12,878 nucleotides of DNA from Nereida sp965655635 (GTDB lineage Bacteria; Pseudomonadota; Alphaproteobacteria; Rhodobacterales; Rhodobacteraceae): positions 1 to 12,878 of the forward strand of contig NZ_CBFHHE010000042.1 of the NCBI RefSeq assembly GCF_965655635.1. The letters are read 5' to 3'. Position numbers and translations under genes: made by a program. Positions 1 through 7,013 of the stretch are shown piece by piece (position 1 is the first letter of the stretch; the number at the start of each line of letters is the position of its first letter). The notes beneath the pieces are model-generated. The model worked only from the letters and a program-made list of their open reading frames with translations, did no database searches and was not told where the DNA came from.

Positions 1-1173
1 ATTTGTTGGCTTTTCAACATTCGCGGCAGCGACATTCCCCGCAACCCGATTGTCCAAGCCTTTGCTATTTTGCATGCTACCGGTGCCGTCGAGCTTTTCA
101 GCGATACCCAAAAATTTGCAAAACTTAAGCTTCAAGATGGGCTGACTTTGCGAGAGTGGGACGAATTTGAGCAAGCCCTACAGGCCTTACAAGGCGATGT
201 GCTGGTTGATAAATCAAGCATTCCCGTGGCCGTGGTATCGCAGCTTGCCCAGCCTGTGCTTTCCCGTGATCCGTGCATCTTGCCGAAAGCATGCAAGAAC
301 GAGGCGGAACTAAATGGTACTAAGGCCGCACATATCCGCGACGCAGCTGCCATGGTTGAGTTTTTGGCATGGCTGGACGCGGCAGATCACAGCACGCTGA
401 GCGAAATTGACGTTGTCACAAAACTTGAAAGCTTTCGCGAGGCAACGGGCGCACTGCGCGACATCAGTTTTGAGACCATCTGCGGCTCAGGGCCAAATGG
501 CGCAATTGTTCATTACCGCGTGACCGAAGAAACGAACCGCAAGCTTGATACAAACTCAATGCTGCTGATCGACAGCGGTGGGCAATACATCGACGGAACA
601 ACCGATATCACCCGCACTGTTGCGCTCGGCACACCGACTGCCGAGATGACGAAATGCTTTACGGCAGTTTTACGCGGCATGATTGCTGTGTCGCAGGTTA
701 AGTTTCCGAAAGGGGCCGCAGGCCGTGATCTTGACCCTCTCGCGCGGCAATTTTTATGGTCAGAGGGCCTGGACTTCGGTCATGGTACTGGCCACGGCGT
801 CGGCGTCTACCTGTGTGTCCATGAGGGCCCGCAGCGCATTAGCCGCGCCTCACATGAGCCTTTGCAAGCAGGCATGATTTTATCGAATGAGCCGGGCTAC
901 TACGTCGAGGACAAATTTGGCATCCGCATCGAAAACTTGGTTATTGTACGTGATGCAGCACAGACACGAACACCAATGATGTGTTTTGAAACACTGACAT
1001 GGGTTCCAATTGATCGCCGATTGATAGATACAGGCAGCCTGGGCGCTGATGAACGCGCGTGGCTCAATGCATATCACGCAGACATTAGTCGTAAGTTATC
1101 AGGTAAACTGTCAAAATCAGCGGCGGCATGGCTTGAACTGGCCACGGCACCTCTTGGAAAGGATCACATATGA
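1..1173 (+). CDS. Xaa-Pro aminopeptidase (M24B, aminopeptidase P family), 5'-truncated
   Basis: Metallo-aminopeptidase expected to remove an N-terminal residue that precedes proline; cytoplasmic, with no signal visible in the part present. The frame is open from the first base and reads WLFNIRGSDIPRNP, a family signature in the N-terminal (creatinase-like) domain, so the gene starts left of the window; the TTG at 70 is not the real start. The C-terminal pita-bread domain is complete. The dinuclear-metal ligands are all present: an Asp pair in DSGGQYIDGTTDITR (about 568-615), His in GHGTGHGVG (about 778-804), Glu in NEPGYY (about 885-903) and Glu in GIRIEN (about 918-935). HYRV (about 511-522) supplies the conserved substrate-side His. 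About 390 residues are visible of a usual ~600 for the long bacterial form. The stop overlaps the next gene's start (ATGA), suggesting coupling. The family call is firm; the true peptide substrate is unknown. Confidence 0.93.
   Translation: MCWLFNIRGSDIPRNPIVQAFAILHATGAVELFSDTQKFAKLKLQDGLTLREWDEFEQALQALQGDVLVDKSSIPVAVVSQLAQPVLSRDPCILPKACKNEAELNGTKAAHIRDAAAMVEFLAWLDAADHSTLSEIDVVTKLESFREATGALRDISFETICGSGPNGAIVHYRVTEETNRKLDTNSMLLIDSGGQYIDGTTDITRTVALGTPTAEMTKCFTAVLRGMIAVSQVKFPKGAAGRDLDPLARQFLWSEGLDFGHGTGHGVGVYLCVHEGPQRISRASHEPLQAGMILSNEPGYYVEDKFGIRIENLVIVRDAAQTRTPMMCFETLTWVPIDRRLIDTGSLGADERAWLNAYHADISRKLSGKLSKSAAAWLELATAPLGKDHI
1156..1163 (+). promoter_or_regulatory. Ribosome binding site of the DUF427 gene
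   Basis: GGAAAGGA ends 6 nt before the ATG at 1170. It lies inside the end of the aminopeptidase gene and supports the ATG that overlaps the upstream stop. Confidence 0.6.
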
Positions 1174-1511
1174 CCAACACCATTAACGTTCGCCGTGCAG
1201 ATACAACGACAGTCGTCCGTGTGGCTGGTGCCGTCATCGGCGAAACCCGCGACGCACTGATCCTGAGCGAAGGTGATTTGGCAGAAGTGATGTACTTTCC
1301 CGTTGCCGACGTGGCGATGGCCTTTCTGGATGCCTCAGAAACAGTGACCACCTGCCCCGCGAAAGGCCCTGCGAGCCACTACACTATTCAGACAAAATCC
1401 GGTGCTCTTGAAGACGCCGCTTGGTCGTATGAAAGCCCCACCGAAGCAGCCATGCGCATCAAAGAGCACATCGCTTTTGACACATCGCGGGTCACTGTCG
1501 AAAACGTCTAG
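1170..1511 (+). CDS. DUF427 family small protein
   Basis: A 113-residue soluble protein with no signal peptide or membrane segment. It resembles the DUF427 family (Pfam NTP_transf_9) in size and in the pattern of a strand-rich core, with VRVAGAVIGETRDALIL near the N terminus, a CPAKGPASHY segment in the middle (residues ~62-71) and a tryptophan-containing AAWSYESPTEAAMRIKEHIAF stretch near the C terminus. The Cys-Pro-x-Lys-Gly segment is the most conserved-looking part. No reaction is established for the family that I can name with confidence, so no function is claimed. The start is fixed by a good Shine-Dalgarno and the 4-nt ATGA overlap with the aminopeptidase gene, so the two are probably co-transcribed. 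The stop lies 3 bp from the natural stop of the convergent CLC remnant, leaving no room for a separate terminator. Confidence 0.85.
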   Translation: MTNTINVRRADTTTVVRVAGAVIGETRDALILSEGDLAEVMYFPVADVAMAFLDASETVTTCPAKGPASHYTIQTKSGALEDAAWSYESPTEAAMRIKEHIAFDTSRVTVENV

Positions 1512-1514
1512 GCT

Positions 1515-3213
1515 TTAGCTGTGCTCTTCAGCGGCAGTTTCGGCCAGCGCCTTGTTGTACGCACGTAGGGCGTCCACTTAAAAAAGCGCGCCCCACAATT
1601 CAGGTGGCGCATCTTCACCGCCTAATGTGACGACGGGAATAAAGCTGATGTGGGAGGCCTCAAACAAAGGCATCGCCTGCTCAAGCGTCGCGTTCCCGTC
1701 CACATAGACCCCCTGTTCGATCAGCTCCCAGCAGTATTCTGCGCTTGCTGCATTCTCATCTGATACGGGGCGCATGACGTTAGCCACGTTAAATAATGCC
1801 AACAAATAGGCTTGTGGCCCCGCCGCGAGATGGATGTTGCGCCGTTCAAGCTGAGACAAGAAGAACGAGTGATCCACCAATCGGCTGGCCACAATCGTAG
1901 AAAGCGACACTGCCACCATCACGGCCAGTCCCGTTTGCCAGTCGCCCGTAAGTTCGAACACAATCAAAGTCGTCGAGATCGGTGCGCCCAAAACTGCAGC
2001 TGCGACAGCGCCCATTCCCGCCAAGGCATAAAGCGTCGTAGCACCCGAAACATCGGGAAGCAGCGCGGTTGCAACATATCCAAATGTCAGCCCCGTCAGC
2101 GCACCCACCATCAAAGACGGCGAAAATACCCCGCCCCCCATCCGGCCAGCCATGGTTATCGCTACAGCGACTACTTTCAGCACTGCAAAGACAATCGCTT
2201 CGTGCCAGAGCAGGCGTCCTGTAAGCGCCGCGGAAGTAGTCTCGTAGCCTACGCCAATGATGTGCGGAAAGCTGATAGCCAAGACGCCCAAAGCAAGACC
2301 GGCAAACGCGGGGCGTAGATACCGCTGTATGGAAAAGCGTGCCTGCCAGCGTGTAGTGACATCATCCGCCCAAAAATGCTCCGCATCATGACAACAGCCA
2401 CCAAGCCGCATGTCAGGCCCAGCATCAAAAAGCAGGCAATTCTTGGTAAAATGACAGGGTGTTTGCTTGGCTCAGCGTGAATTCGGTCACGTCCCCAAAC
2501 ATCAACCGGTTAATCACCGTACCCGCCGCAGAGGCAATCACGATCGGCGCAAACGCATGGACGGCGAAGTGCCGTAAGATCATCTCAAGCGCAAAAAGTG
2601 CACCTGCAATAGGGGCGTTAAAGCTGGCCGAGACAGCAGCGGCAACTGCACATCCTAACAAGTCGCGCCCGGTAATTCCGTCTGCCTTAATCCAATTGCT
2701 AACCCACGTCGACAGAACCGCCGCCATATGCACCACAGGTCCCTCGCGGCCTGTTGAGCCACTTGTTGAAAGCGTAATTAGCGACGCTACCGCCGAAGCC
2801 AATCCAGCACGGCGTTCAACGCGTCCCTCGTTCATCGCAGCGCCTTCTATGACATCCGCAACACTACGCACGCGTCCATCATCGGTGAAGTTATGCAATA
2901 TAAGTCCAACGATAAGCCCGCCAATTACGGGCGGCGTCACCAGCCAAATCCAATGCAGGTCTGCCGCAAACGAATGAATACGCTGAATATCTGGTGCGCC
3001 GTAGACACAGCTTTGCAACGCGGTGATGCCTTTACGAAAGAAAACAGCTGCAAAACCCGCCGCAATACCGACCCCAAGTGCGATAAACCAAAACTGGATT
3101 TGACTGGGGCCGTTTGCACGGATTAGGCGGATCACATCACGCAGCGTGTGCGCTGCCTGACGAAGTGACGCACGCAGCTTTTGCCACAGCCCTGATGTAC
3201 CGCCGCCAAGAAT
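1515..3213 (-). pseudogene. Decayed CLC-family chloride channel/transporter gene
   Basis: Remnant of an integral-membrane CLC protein with a short CBS-like tail. The N-terminal half (GTG 3135 to TGA 2425) carries the gating-glutamate motif GREGP (Glu at 2743-2745) and the helix motif NAPIAGALFALE. The C-terminal half (about 2374 to 1578) carries GGGVFSPSLMVGA and PISTTLIVFELTG, then a cytosolic VDGNATLEQAMPLFE segment. The halves are in different frames, and the bridge between them, LMLGLTCGLVAVVMMRSIF, is in the third frame. Restoring one T in each of two T5 runs (2427-2431, 2372-2376) makes them continuous. A TAA at 1578-1580 then interrupts the frame, which stays open for 20 more codons (VDALRAYNKAL...) to a natural TAA at 1515-1517. 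The expected start overlaps the recN stop but reads ATT (3211-3213). With two bases restored the span is exactly 567 codons. If these are assembly errors the gene could be intact; four defects of different kinds make real decay more likely. Confidence 0.8.
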
Positions 3214-4874
3214 CAGCCACCCAGCAAAGCGCGGGCCGCACCACGCGCCTCGTCGGTAATTTTGTCGCCAGAAAGCATTCGGGCTAGCTCATCAACACGG
3301 TCTTCGGCGTTTAACGGCACAACCGTCGACGTGGTAATGTCCCCGTCTGGTCCTGCAGTGACGCGCTTTTCCACACGCCAATGATGCGCGCCCAATGCCG
3401 CAACTTGGGGGCTGTGTGTCACAACCAAAACTTGCCCCGCACTTGCGACTTCGGCCAAACGACGGCCAACGGCATCCGCTGTGGCACCCCCGACTCCGCG
3501 ATCAATTTCATCGAAGATCATGGTCAGCCCAGTCGTAGAGCGCGTCAAACACACTTTCAGCGCCAACAAGAAACGGCTCAATTCGCCACCAGACGCGATC
3601 TTGTTAAGCGGACCTGAGGACGCACCTGGGTTGGTCGCCACGCGAAAAGCAACTTCGTCTTTGCCGGTTGGTCCAGCATCGCAAGGCGTGACATCAGTGG
3701 TGAAAACCGCGCGCTCCATCTTCAAGGGCGCCAGCTCTGCCAACATTGCAGCATCAAGATTAGCTGCGGCCAGCTGGCGTTGCTCGGTCAATGCATCGGC
3801 GGCACGATCATAGGTCTTTTGCGCCGCAGCCAATGCTGCCTCAAGATCGGCAATCGTGTGCGCCCCACCGTCCAGAGCCTGCAACTTTATCCGCAACTCA
3901 TCCGCAAACGCGGCCAAATCATCAGGCAACACGTCATGTTTACGCGCAAGAGCACGGATCGCAAAAAGCCGCTCTTCGGTGTCTTCAAGCTCGGACGGAT
4001 TAAACGCCAAACTATCAAGCACACGGTCTACGCCGGCTTGTGCATCGGCGAGTTCTGACATGGCCCGAGAAAGCGCTGCAACGGGCTCATCAAGGCCCCC
4101 TTCTGCGCCGCTCGCGGCATCATCAAGCCACCGCATCGCCGCATCCAGCTGCGCTTCTGCGCCGTCCCGCCCCATGGCTGTGTGCGCGCGGGCAATATCA
4201 TCACGAATTTTCTCTGCGCCTTGCATCAAACGTCGGCGCGTGTCGAGTGCGGCTTCTTCGCCGGGCTCAGGGGCAAGCGTATCCAGCTCCCCCACAGCGT
4301 GGCGCAAAAATTCTTCTTCGTCTTTAACGGCGGCCAACGCGGTCCGCGCTGCATCCAGCGCACGGTTTGCTGCACGAACATCTCGCCAATGGGTAGCCAC
4401 ATCCGACAGCGCAGCCTCAGGGCCCGCAAATTCATCCAGCAAAGCGCGGTGACCGCGTGCATTCAGCAAACCGCGATCATCGTGTTGTCCGTGCAATTCA
4501 ACCAAAGTCTCGGAGACAGCGCGCAACACCTCACCGCTGGCCCGGCGATCGTTAATCCACGCGGTTTTACGCCCATCGCGAGTATTCACGCGGCGCAGGA
4601 TCAGCTCATCCTCAACATCCCACCCTGCTTCACGCAAAACATCAAACGCCGCATGATCCGGTGACAGCTCAAACCACGCGGTCACTTCACCTTGATCCGC
4701 TCCTTGACGCACCAATTCCGCACGTCCACGCCAACCCAATACAAAGCCAAGACTATCGAGAAGAATGGATTTACCAGCACCGGTTTCGCCAGTTAAAACG
4801 TTGAGCCCCGCGCTGAAGTTCAACTCCAGTCGGTCAATGATAAGCATGTCCCGTATGTCCAGCCCGCGCAGCAT
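3213..4874 (-). CDS. recN: DNA repair ATPase RecN
   Basis: SMC-like ATPase that acts on double-strand breaks during recombinational repair in the cytoplasm. The 553-residue length is typical. Walker A is GETGAGKS (residues 29-36). The middle is a charged, alanine-rich coiled-coil region. The ABC signature SGGELSR is at about 428-434, Walker B TMIFDEID at 451-458 with the RecN-type RGVGGATADAVGRRL following, and the H-loop VTHSPQVAA near 485-493. The ATG at 4874 is chosen because it begins the family's usual N terminus (MLRGLDIRDMLIIDRLEL); the frame extends upstream to 4955, but that stretch lies inside bamD and has no family character. The start is 7 nt after the bamD stop, so the two genes are very probably one operon. 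The stop TGA shares its last base with the damaged start of the CLC remnant. Nothing in the gene looks damaged. Confidence 0.97.
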   Translation of the reverse strand: MLRGLDIRDMLIIDRLELNFSAGLNVLTGETGAGKSILLDSLGFVLGWRGRAELVRQGADQGEVTAWFELSPDHAAFDVLREAGWDVEDELILRRVNTRDGRKTAWINDRRASGEVLRAVSETLVELHGQHDDRGLLNARGHRALLDEFAGPEAALSDVATHWRDVRAANRALDAARTALAAVKDEEEFLRHAVGELDTLAPEPGEEAALDTRRRLMQGAEKIRDDIARAHTAMGRDGAEAQLDAAMRWLDDAASGAEGGLDEPVAALSRAMSELADAQAGVDRVLDSLAFNPSELEDTEERLFAIRALARKHDVLPDDLAAFADELRIKLQALDGGAHTIADLEAALAAAQKTYDRAADALTEQRQLAAANLDAAMLAELAPLKMERAVFTTDVTPCDAGPTGKDEVAFRVATNPGASSGPLNKIASGGELSRFLLALKVCLTRSTTGLTMIFDEIDRGVGGATADAVGRRLAEVASAGQVLVVTHSPQVAALGAHHWRVEKRVTAGPDGDITTSTVVPLNAEDRVDELARMLSGDKITDEARGAARALLGG

Positions 4875-4881
4875 CTTCGTG

Positions 4882-5778
4882 CTACAGCCATTCGCCCTTG
4901 AGAACCTGACGGTAAATTTGGCGTAGCCAGCTGTCTCCGCTGGCTTCTGCCTCAAGACCGTTACTCGTCAACAAATTGAAACTATCTTGATACCAGTCCG
5001 TTGACTGGAAATTATACCCAAGGATCGCACCAGCTGTTTTTGCTTCATCAGCCAAACCAAGTGACACATAGCTTTCGACCAAGCGGTGCAAGGCTTCGGG
5101 TGTGTGCGACGTTGTTTGGAAATCTTCGACAACTACACGGAAGCGGTTAATGGCCGCCGTAAAGTGGCCTTTGCGCAAATAATAACGGCCAATTTCCATT
5201 TCTTTGGCCGCAAGGTGGTCAAAAGCCAGATCAAATTTCAAAATCGAAGAACGCGCATATTCCGTATCCGGATACCGCTCGATCACGGTCCGCAACGCCT
5301 GCAACGCCTGAAACGTCAAACCTTGGTCGCGACCAATCTCATCGATTTGATCATAAAAACTAAGCGCCAAGAGGTACTGCGCATATGCGACATCCTCATC
5401 CGCTGGATAAAAGTCGATAAACCGCTGTGCCGCGGCCCGTGAACTTGGATAATCACGGTCTTTGTGGAACGCGAATGCCTGCATAATCAGACCACGCTTA
5501 GCCCATTCAGAATAAGGATAAAGGCGCTCGACTTCGCCAAAAAAGCGGGCGGCTTCTTCGGGGTTGCTCTCAGCCAGTTCAAATTCACCACGTTGGTAGA
5601 TTTCTTCGGCGGTGTACGATTCCAGCGGGCGATCACGCCCTTCGTTTGACAACTCAGCACAACCAGCAATCGCAACAAGCCCAACTACCGCAACAGTTGC
5701 CCGTGCGGCACGAGCGTAGCCGCCCTGTATTTGGGGCAATTTTAGTTTTACTCGTGACTGCGTCGCGCGTTCCCGCAT
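4882..5778 (-). CDS. bamD: Outer-membrane assembly lipoprotein BamD
   Basis: Lipoprotein subunit of the BAM complex, which folds beta-barrel proteins into the outer membrane; it should sit on the periplasmic face of the outer membrane. From ATG 5778 it has 298 residues: a long basic N-region, a hydrophobic stretch (ATVAVVGLVAIAGC) with lipobox IAGC and lipidated Cys at about residue 40, then helical tetratricopeptide-like repeats starting at AEEIYQRGEFELAESNPEEA, including FFGEVERLYPYSEWAKRG and RFIDFYPADEDVAYAQYLLA. These BamD segments are characteristic. A TTG at 5811 would lengthen it by 11 charged residues; the ATG is preferred because a GAGAGG purine run precedes it and none precedes the TTG. 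The n-region is unusually long for a lipoprotein signal, so the start is the least certain part. recN follows after 7 nt; lpxC ends 111 nt upstream. Confidence 0.93.
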   Translation of the reverse strand: MRERATQSRVKLKLPQIQGGYARAARATVAVVGLVAIAGCAELSNEGRDRPLESYTAEEIYQRGEFELAESNPEEAARFFGEVERLYPYSEWAKRGLIMQAFAFHKDRDYPSSRAAAQRFIDFYPADEDVAYAQYLLALSFYDQIDEIGRDQGLTFQALQALRTVIERYPDTEYARSSILKFDLAFDHLAAKEMEIGRYYLRKGHFTAAINRFRVVVEDFQTTSHTPEALHRLVESYVSLGLADEAKTAGAILGYNFQSTDWYQDSFNLLTSNGLEAEASGDSWLRQIYRQVLKGEWL

Positions 5779-5889
5779 GGCCCGTCGATCCCTCTCTCGG
5801 TCCTTTAACAAAATGTGTAAAGACTGCTCAAAGATTTATCCAGAGGCTATCCGCAGTGACGCGCCCAGAACACGAACAAAAACGATTGA

Positions 5890-6813
5890 TCAGCAGGCGT
5901 GCGGCAGATCCAACACCTCAACACCCGCACCCGGCAGGCCAGATGCCATTTCAGGTGTGCATGTAACAACTTCAAAGGCGCTTGGGTCCGCAAAGAGCGC
6001 GCGCAACAAACGGTTCGTCATTGCATGCCCTGCGCGAACGCCGGTGTAACGGCCCAAAATAGGGTGCCCTGCAAGCGACAAATCACCCAACGCATCGAGC
6101 ATTTTATGACGTACCGCTTCATCCGCGTGGCGGAACCCGCCAGGAGAGAGGACTGCGTCACCATCAACAACAACTGCGTTGGACAATGTGCCACCCAACG
6201 CCAACCCGTTTGAGCGCATCGCATCAACGTCTGATTGACGGCAGAACGTACGGCTATCTGACAGCTCACGCACAAACGTGCCGTTGCGCAGATTGAGGTG
6301 CTTGCGCTGTCGGCCAATCGCGCCGTCCGCGAAATCAATTGAGAAATCAATTTCAAGCGCATCCGAAGGGGAGAGTGATGCAGCCGCGCCGCCTACTTTG
6401 ACTTCAGTATCTTTCAGAATTCGGATCGCCTGCAGGGGGGCGCCCAAAGTTTGGACGCCCGCGTTCAGGAACGATTGTGCAAAAGTGACCGAACTCCCGT
6501 CCAGAATGGGCACTTCGCCACCATCAATTTCGATCACTGCATTATGAATGCCGCAGCCGGTCAATGCCGCCATAACGTGCTCAACCGTCGAAACTGTTAC
6601 ACCAGCATCATTGACCAACAACGTGCAAAGCGGAGAAATCTCTACGCGGTCCCAAGTGGCTGGGATCAAATTATCCTTCGAAGATGCCACATCCGTGCGG
6701 CGAAACCAGATACCGTAATTCGCAGAGGCGGGTGCAACCGTCATACGCACGGCGCGGCCTGAGTGCAGGCCGGTGCCGGTAAATGTAACAGGAGTGCGAA
6801 GTGTAGTTTGCAA
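5890..6813 (-). CDS. lpxC: UDP-3-O-acyl-N-acetylglucosamine deacetylase LpxC
   Basis: Zinc deacetylase catalysing the committed step of lipid A synthesis, in the cytoplasm. At 307 residues it has the family length. The zinc site and catalytic residues are all there: SxVEH gives Glu78 and His79, RHKMLDALGD gives His236, Asp240 and Asp244, and AGHAMTN gives His263. The substrate-side LDGSS is near residues 104-108, and the N-terminal TFTGTGLHSG segment is canonical. The start is taken as TTG at 6813 (protein MQTTLRTPVTF) because TGAGG lies 6 nt upstream and this matches the usual N terminus; the frame also allows a TTG at 6846, which adds 11 unlikely residues. A terminator after ftsZ separates it from the division genes, so it probably has its own promoter in 6814-6962. 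A TTG start may limit its translation, which would fit an enzyme whose level must be tightly held, but that is inference. Confidence 0.96.
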   Translation of the reverse strand: MQTTLRTPVTFTGTGLHSGRAVRMTVAPASANYGIWFRRTDVASSKDNLIPATWDRVEISPLCTLLVNDAGVTVSTVEHVMAALTGCGIHNAVIEIDGGEVPILDGSSVTFAQSFLNAGVQTLGAPLQAIRILKDTEVKVGGAAASLSPSDALEIDFSIDFADGAIGRQRKHLNLRNGTFVRELSDSRTFCRQSDVDAMRSNGLALGGTLSNAVVVDGDAVLSPGGFRHADEAVRHKMLDALGDLSLAGHPILGRYTGVRAGHAMTNRLLRALFADPSAFEVVTCTPEMASGLPGAGVEVLDLPHAC

Positions 6814-6819
6814 GATGTG

Positions 6820-6824
6820 CCTCA
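6820..6824 (-). promoter_or_regulatory. Ribosome binding site deciding the TTG start of lpxC
   Basis: On the minus strand TGAGG ends 6 nt before the TTG at 6813. No comparable site precedes the TTG at 6846, so this fixes the shorter start. Confidence 0.65.
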
Positions 6825-6874
6825 GACAGGTGATGCGTTTGTGCAACCTTGCTATGAAAAGTCTACCGAAGTCA

Positions 6875-6904
6875 CAATTAACAGTTTGTAACGTTTTGTA
6901 ACAG
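6875..6904 (-). repeat. Phased short direct repeats upstream of lpxC
   Basis: The 8-mer TTTGTAAC (plus-strand sense) occurs at 6885-6892 and again at 6895-6902. Its core TAAC occurs a third time at 6879-6882, so the three cores are exactly 10 bp apart. The element is in the only non-coding stretch between the ftsZ terminator and lpxC, about 60 bp upstream of the lpxC start. Repeats in helical register can be binding sites for a regulator, but no known operator is recognised, and no confident promoter hexamers could be assigned beside them. Confidence 0.4.
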
Positions 6905-6962
6905 TCGATCTGCGGCTCGGCGGAACATCGCCATATTTTTCATTAAGTCATTAGGGTAAAAC

Positions 6963-6991
6963 AAAAAAGGCCGCCTCCAAAGGAAGCGGCC
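6963..6991 (-). terminator. Rho-independent terminator after ftsZ
   Basis: On the minus strand GGCCGCTTCC pairs with GGAGGCGGCC across a TTT loop, giving a 10-bp stem with one G-U pair, followed directly by six T residues. It begins 22 nt after the ftsZ stop codon and is the best terminator in the window. It marks the end of the transcript carrying ftsZ and implies separate transcription of lpxC. Confidence 0.92.
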
Positions 6992-7013
6992 CATTGAATT
7001 TATTTAGCAAAAC

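Noticed and set aside
1812..2318. Plus-strand frame of 168 codons
   Set aside because: It lies opposite the CLC remnant and has an extreme His/Arg/Gln composition, as expected of a shadow frame opposite a membrane-protein gene.
2372..2431. Programmed -1 frameshifting at two sites
   Set aside because: T5 runs are weak slippery sites, no stimulatory structure was noticed, two events in series would be very inefficient, and the early stop and the lost start would remain.
1578..3135. Reading the CLC region as two separate functional genes
   Set aside because: The second frame would start with a non-family stretch (MRLGGCCHDAEHF), while the missing family sequence lies in the third frame. This fits frameshifts, not a split gene.
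3856..4452. Plus-strand frame of 198 codons
   Set aside because: It lies wholly opposite recN, is a low-complexity Ser/Ala/Arg sequence and has no family features; recN on the other strand has complete motifs.
5779..5889. Promoter between lpxC and bamD (TTGAGC with TTAAAG, 17-bp spacing)
   Set aside because: The -10 match is poor and nothing else supports it; the 111-bp gap is noted but left unassigned.
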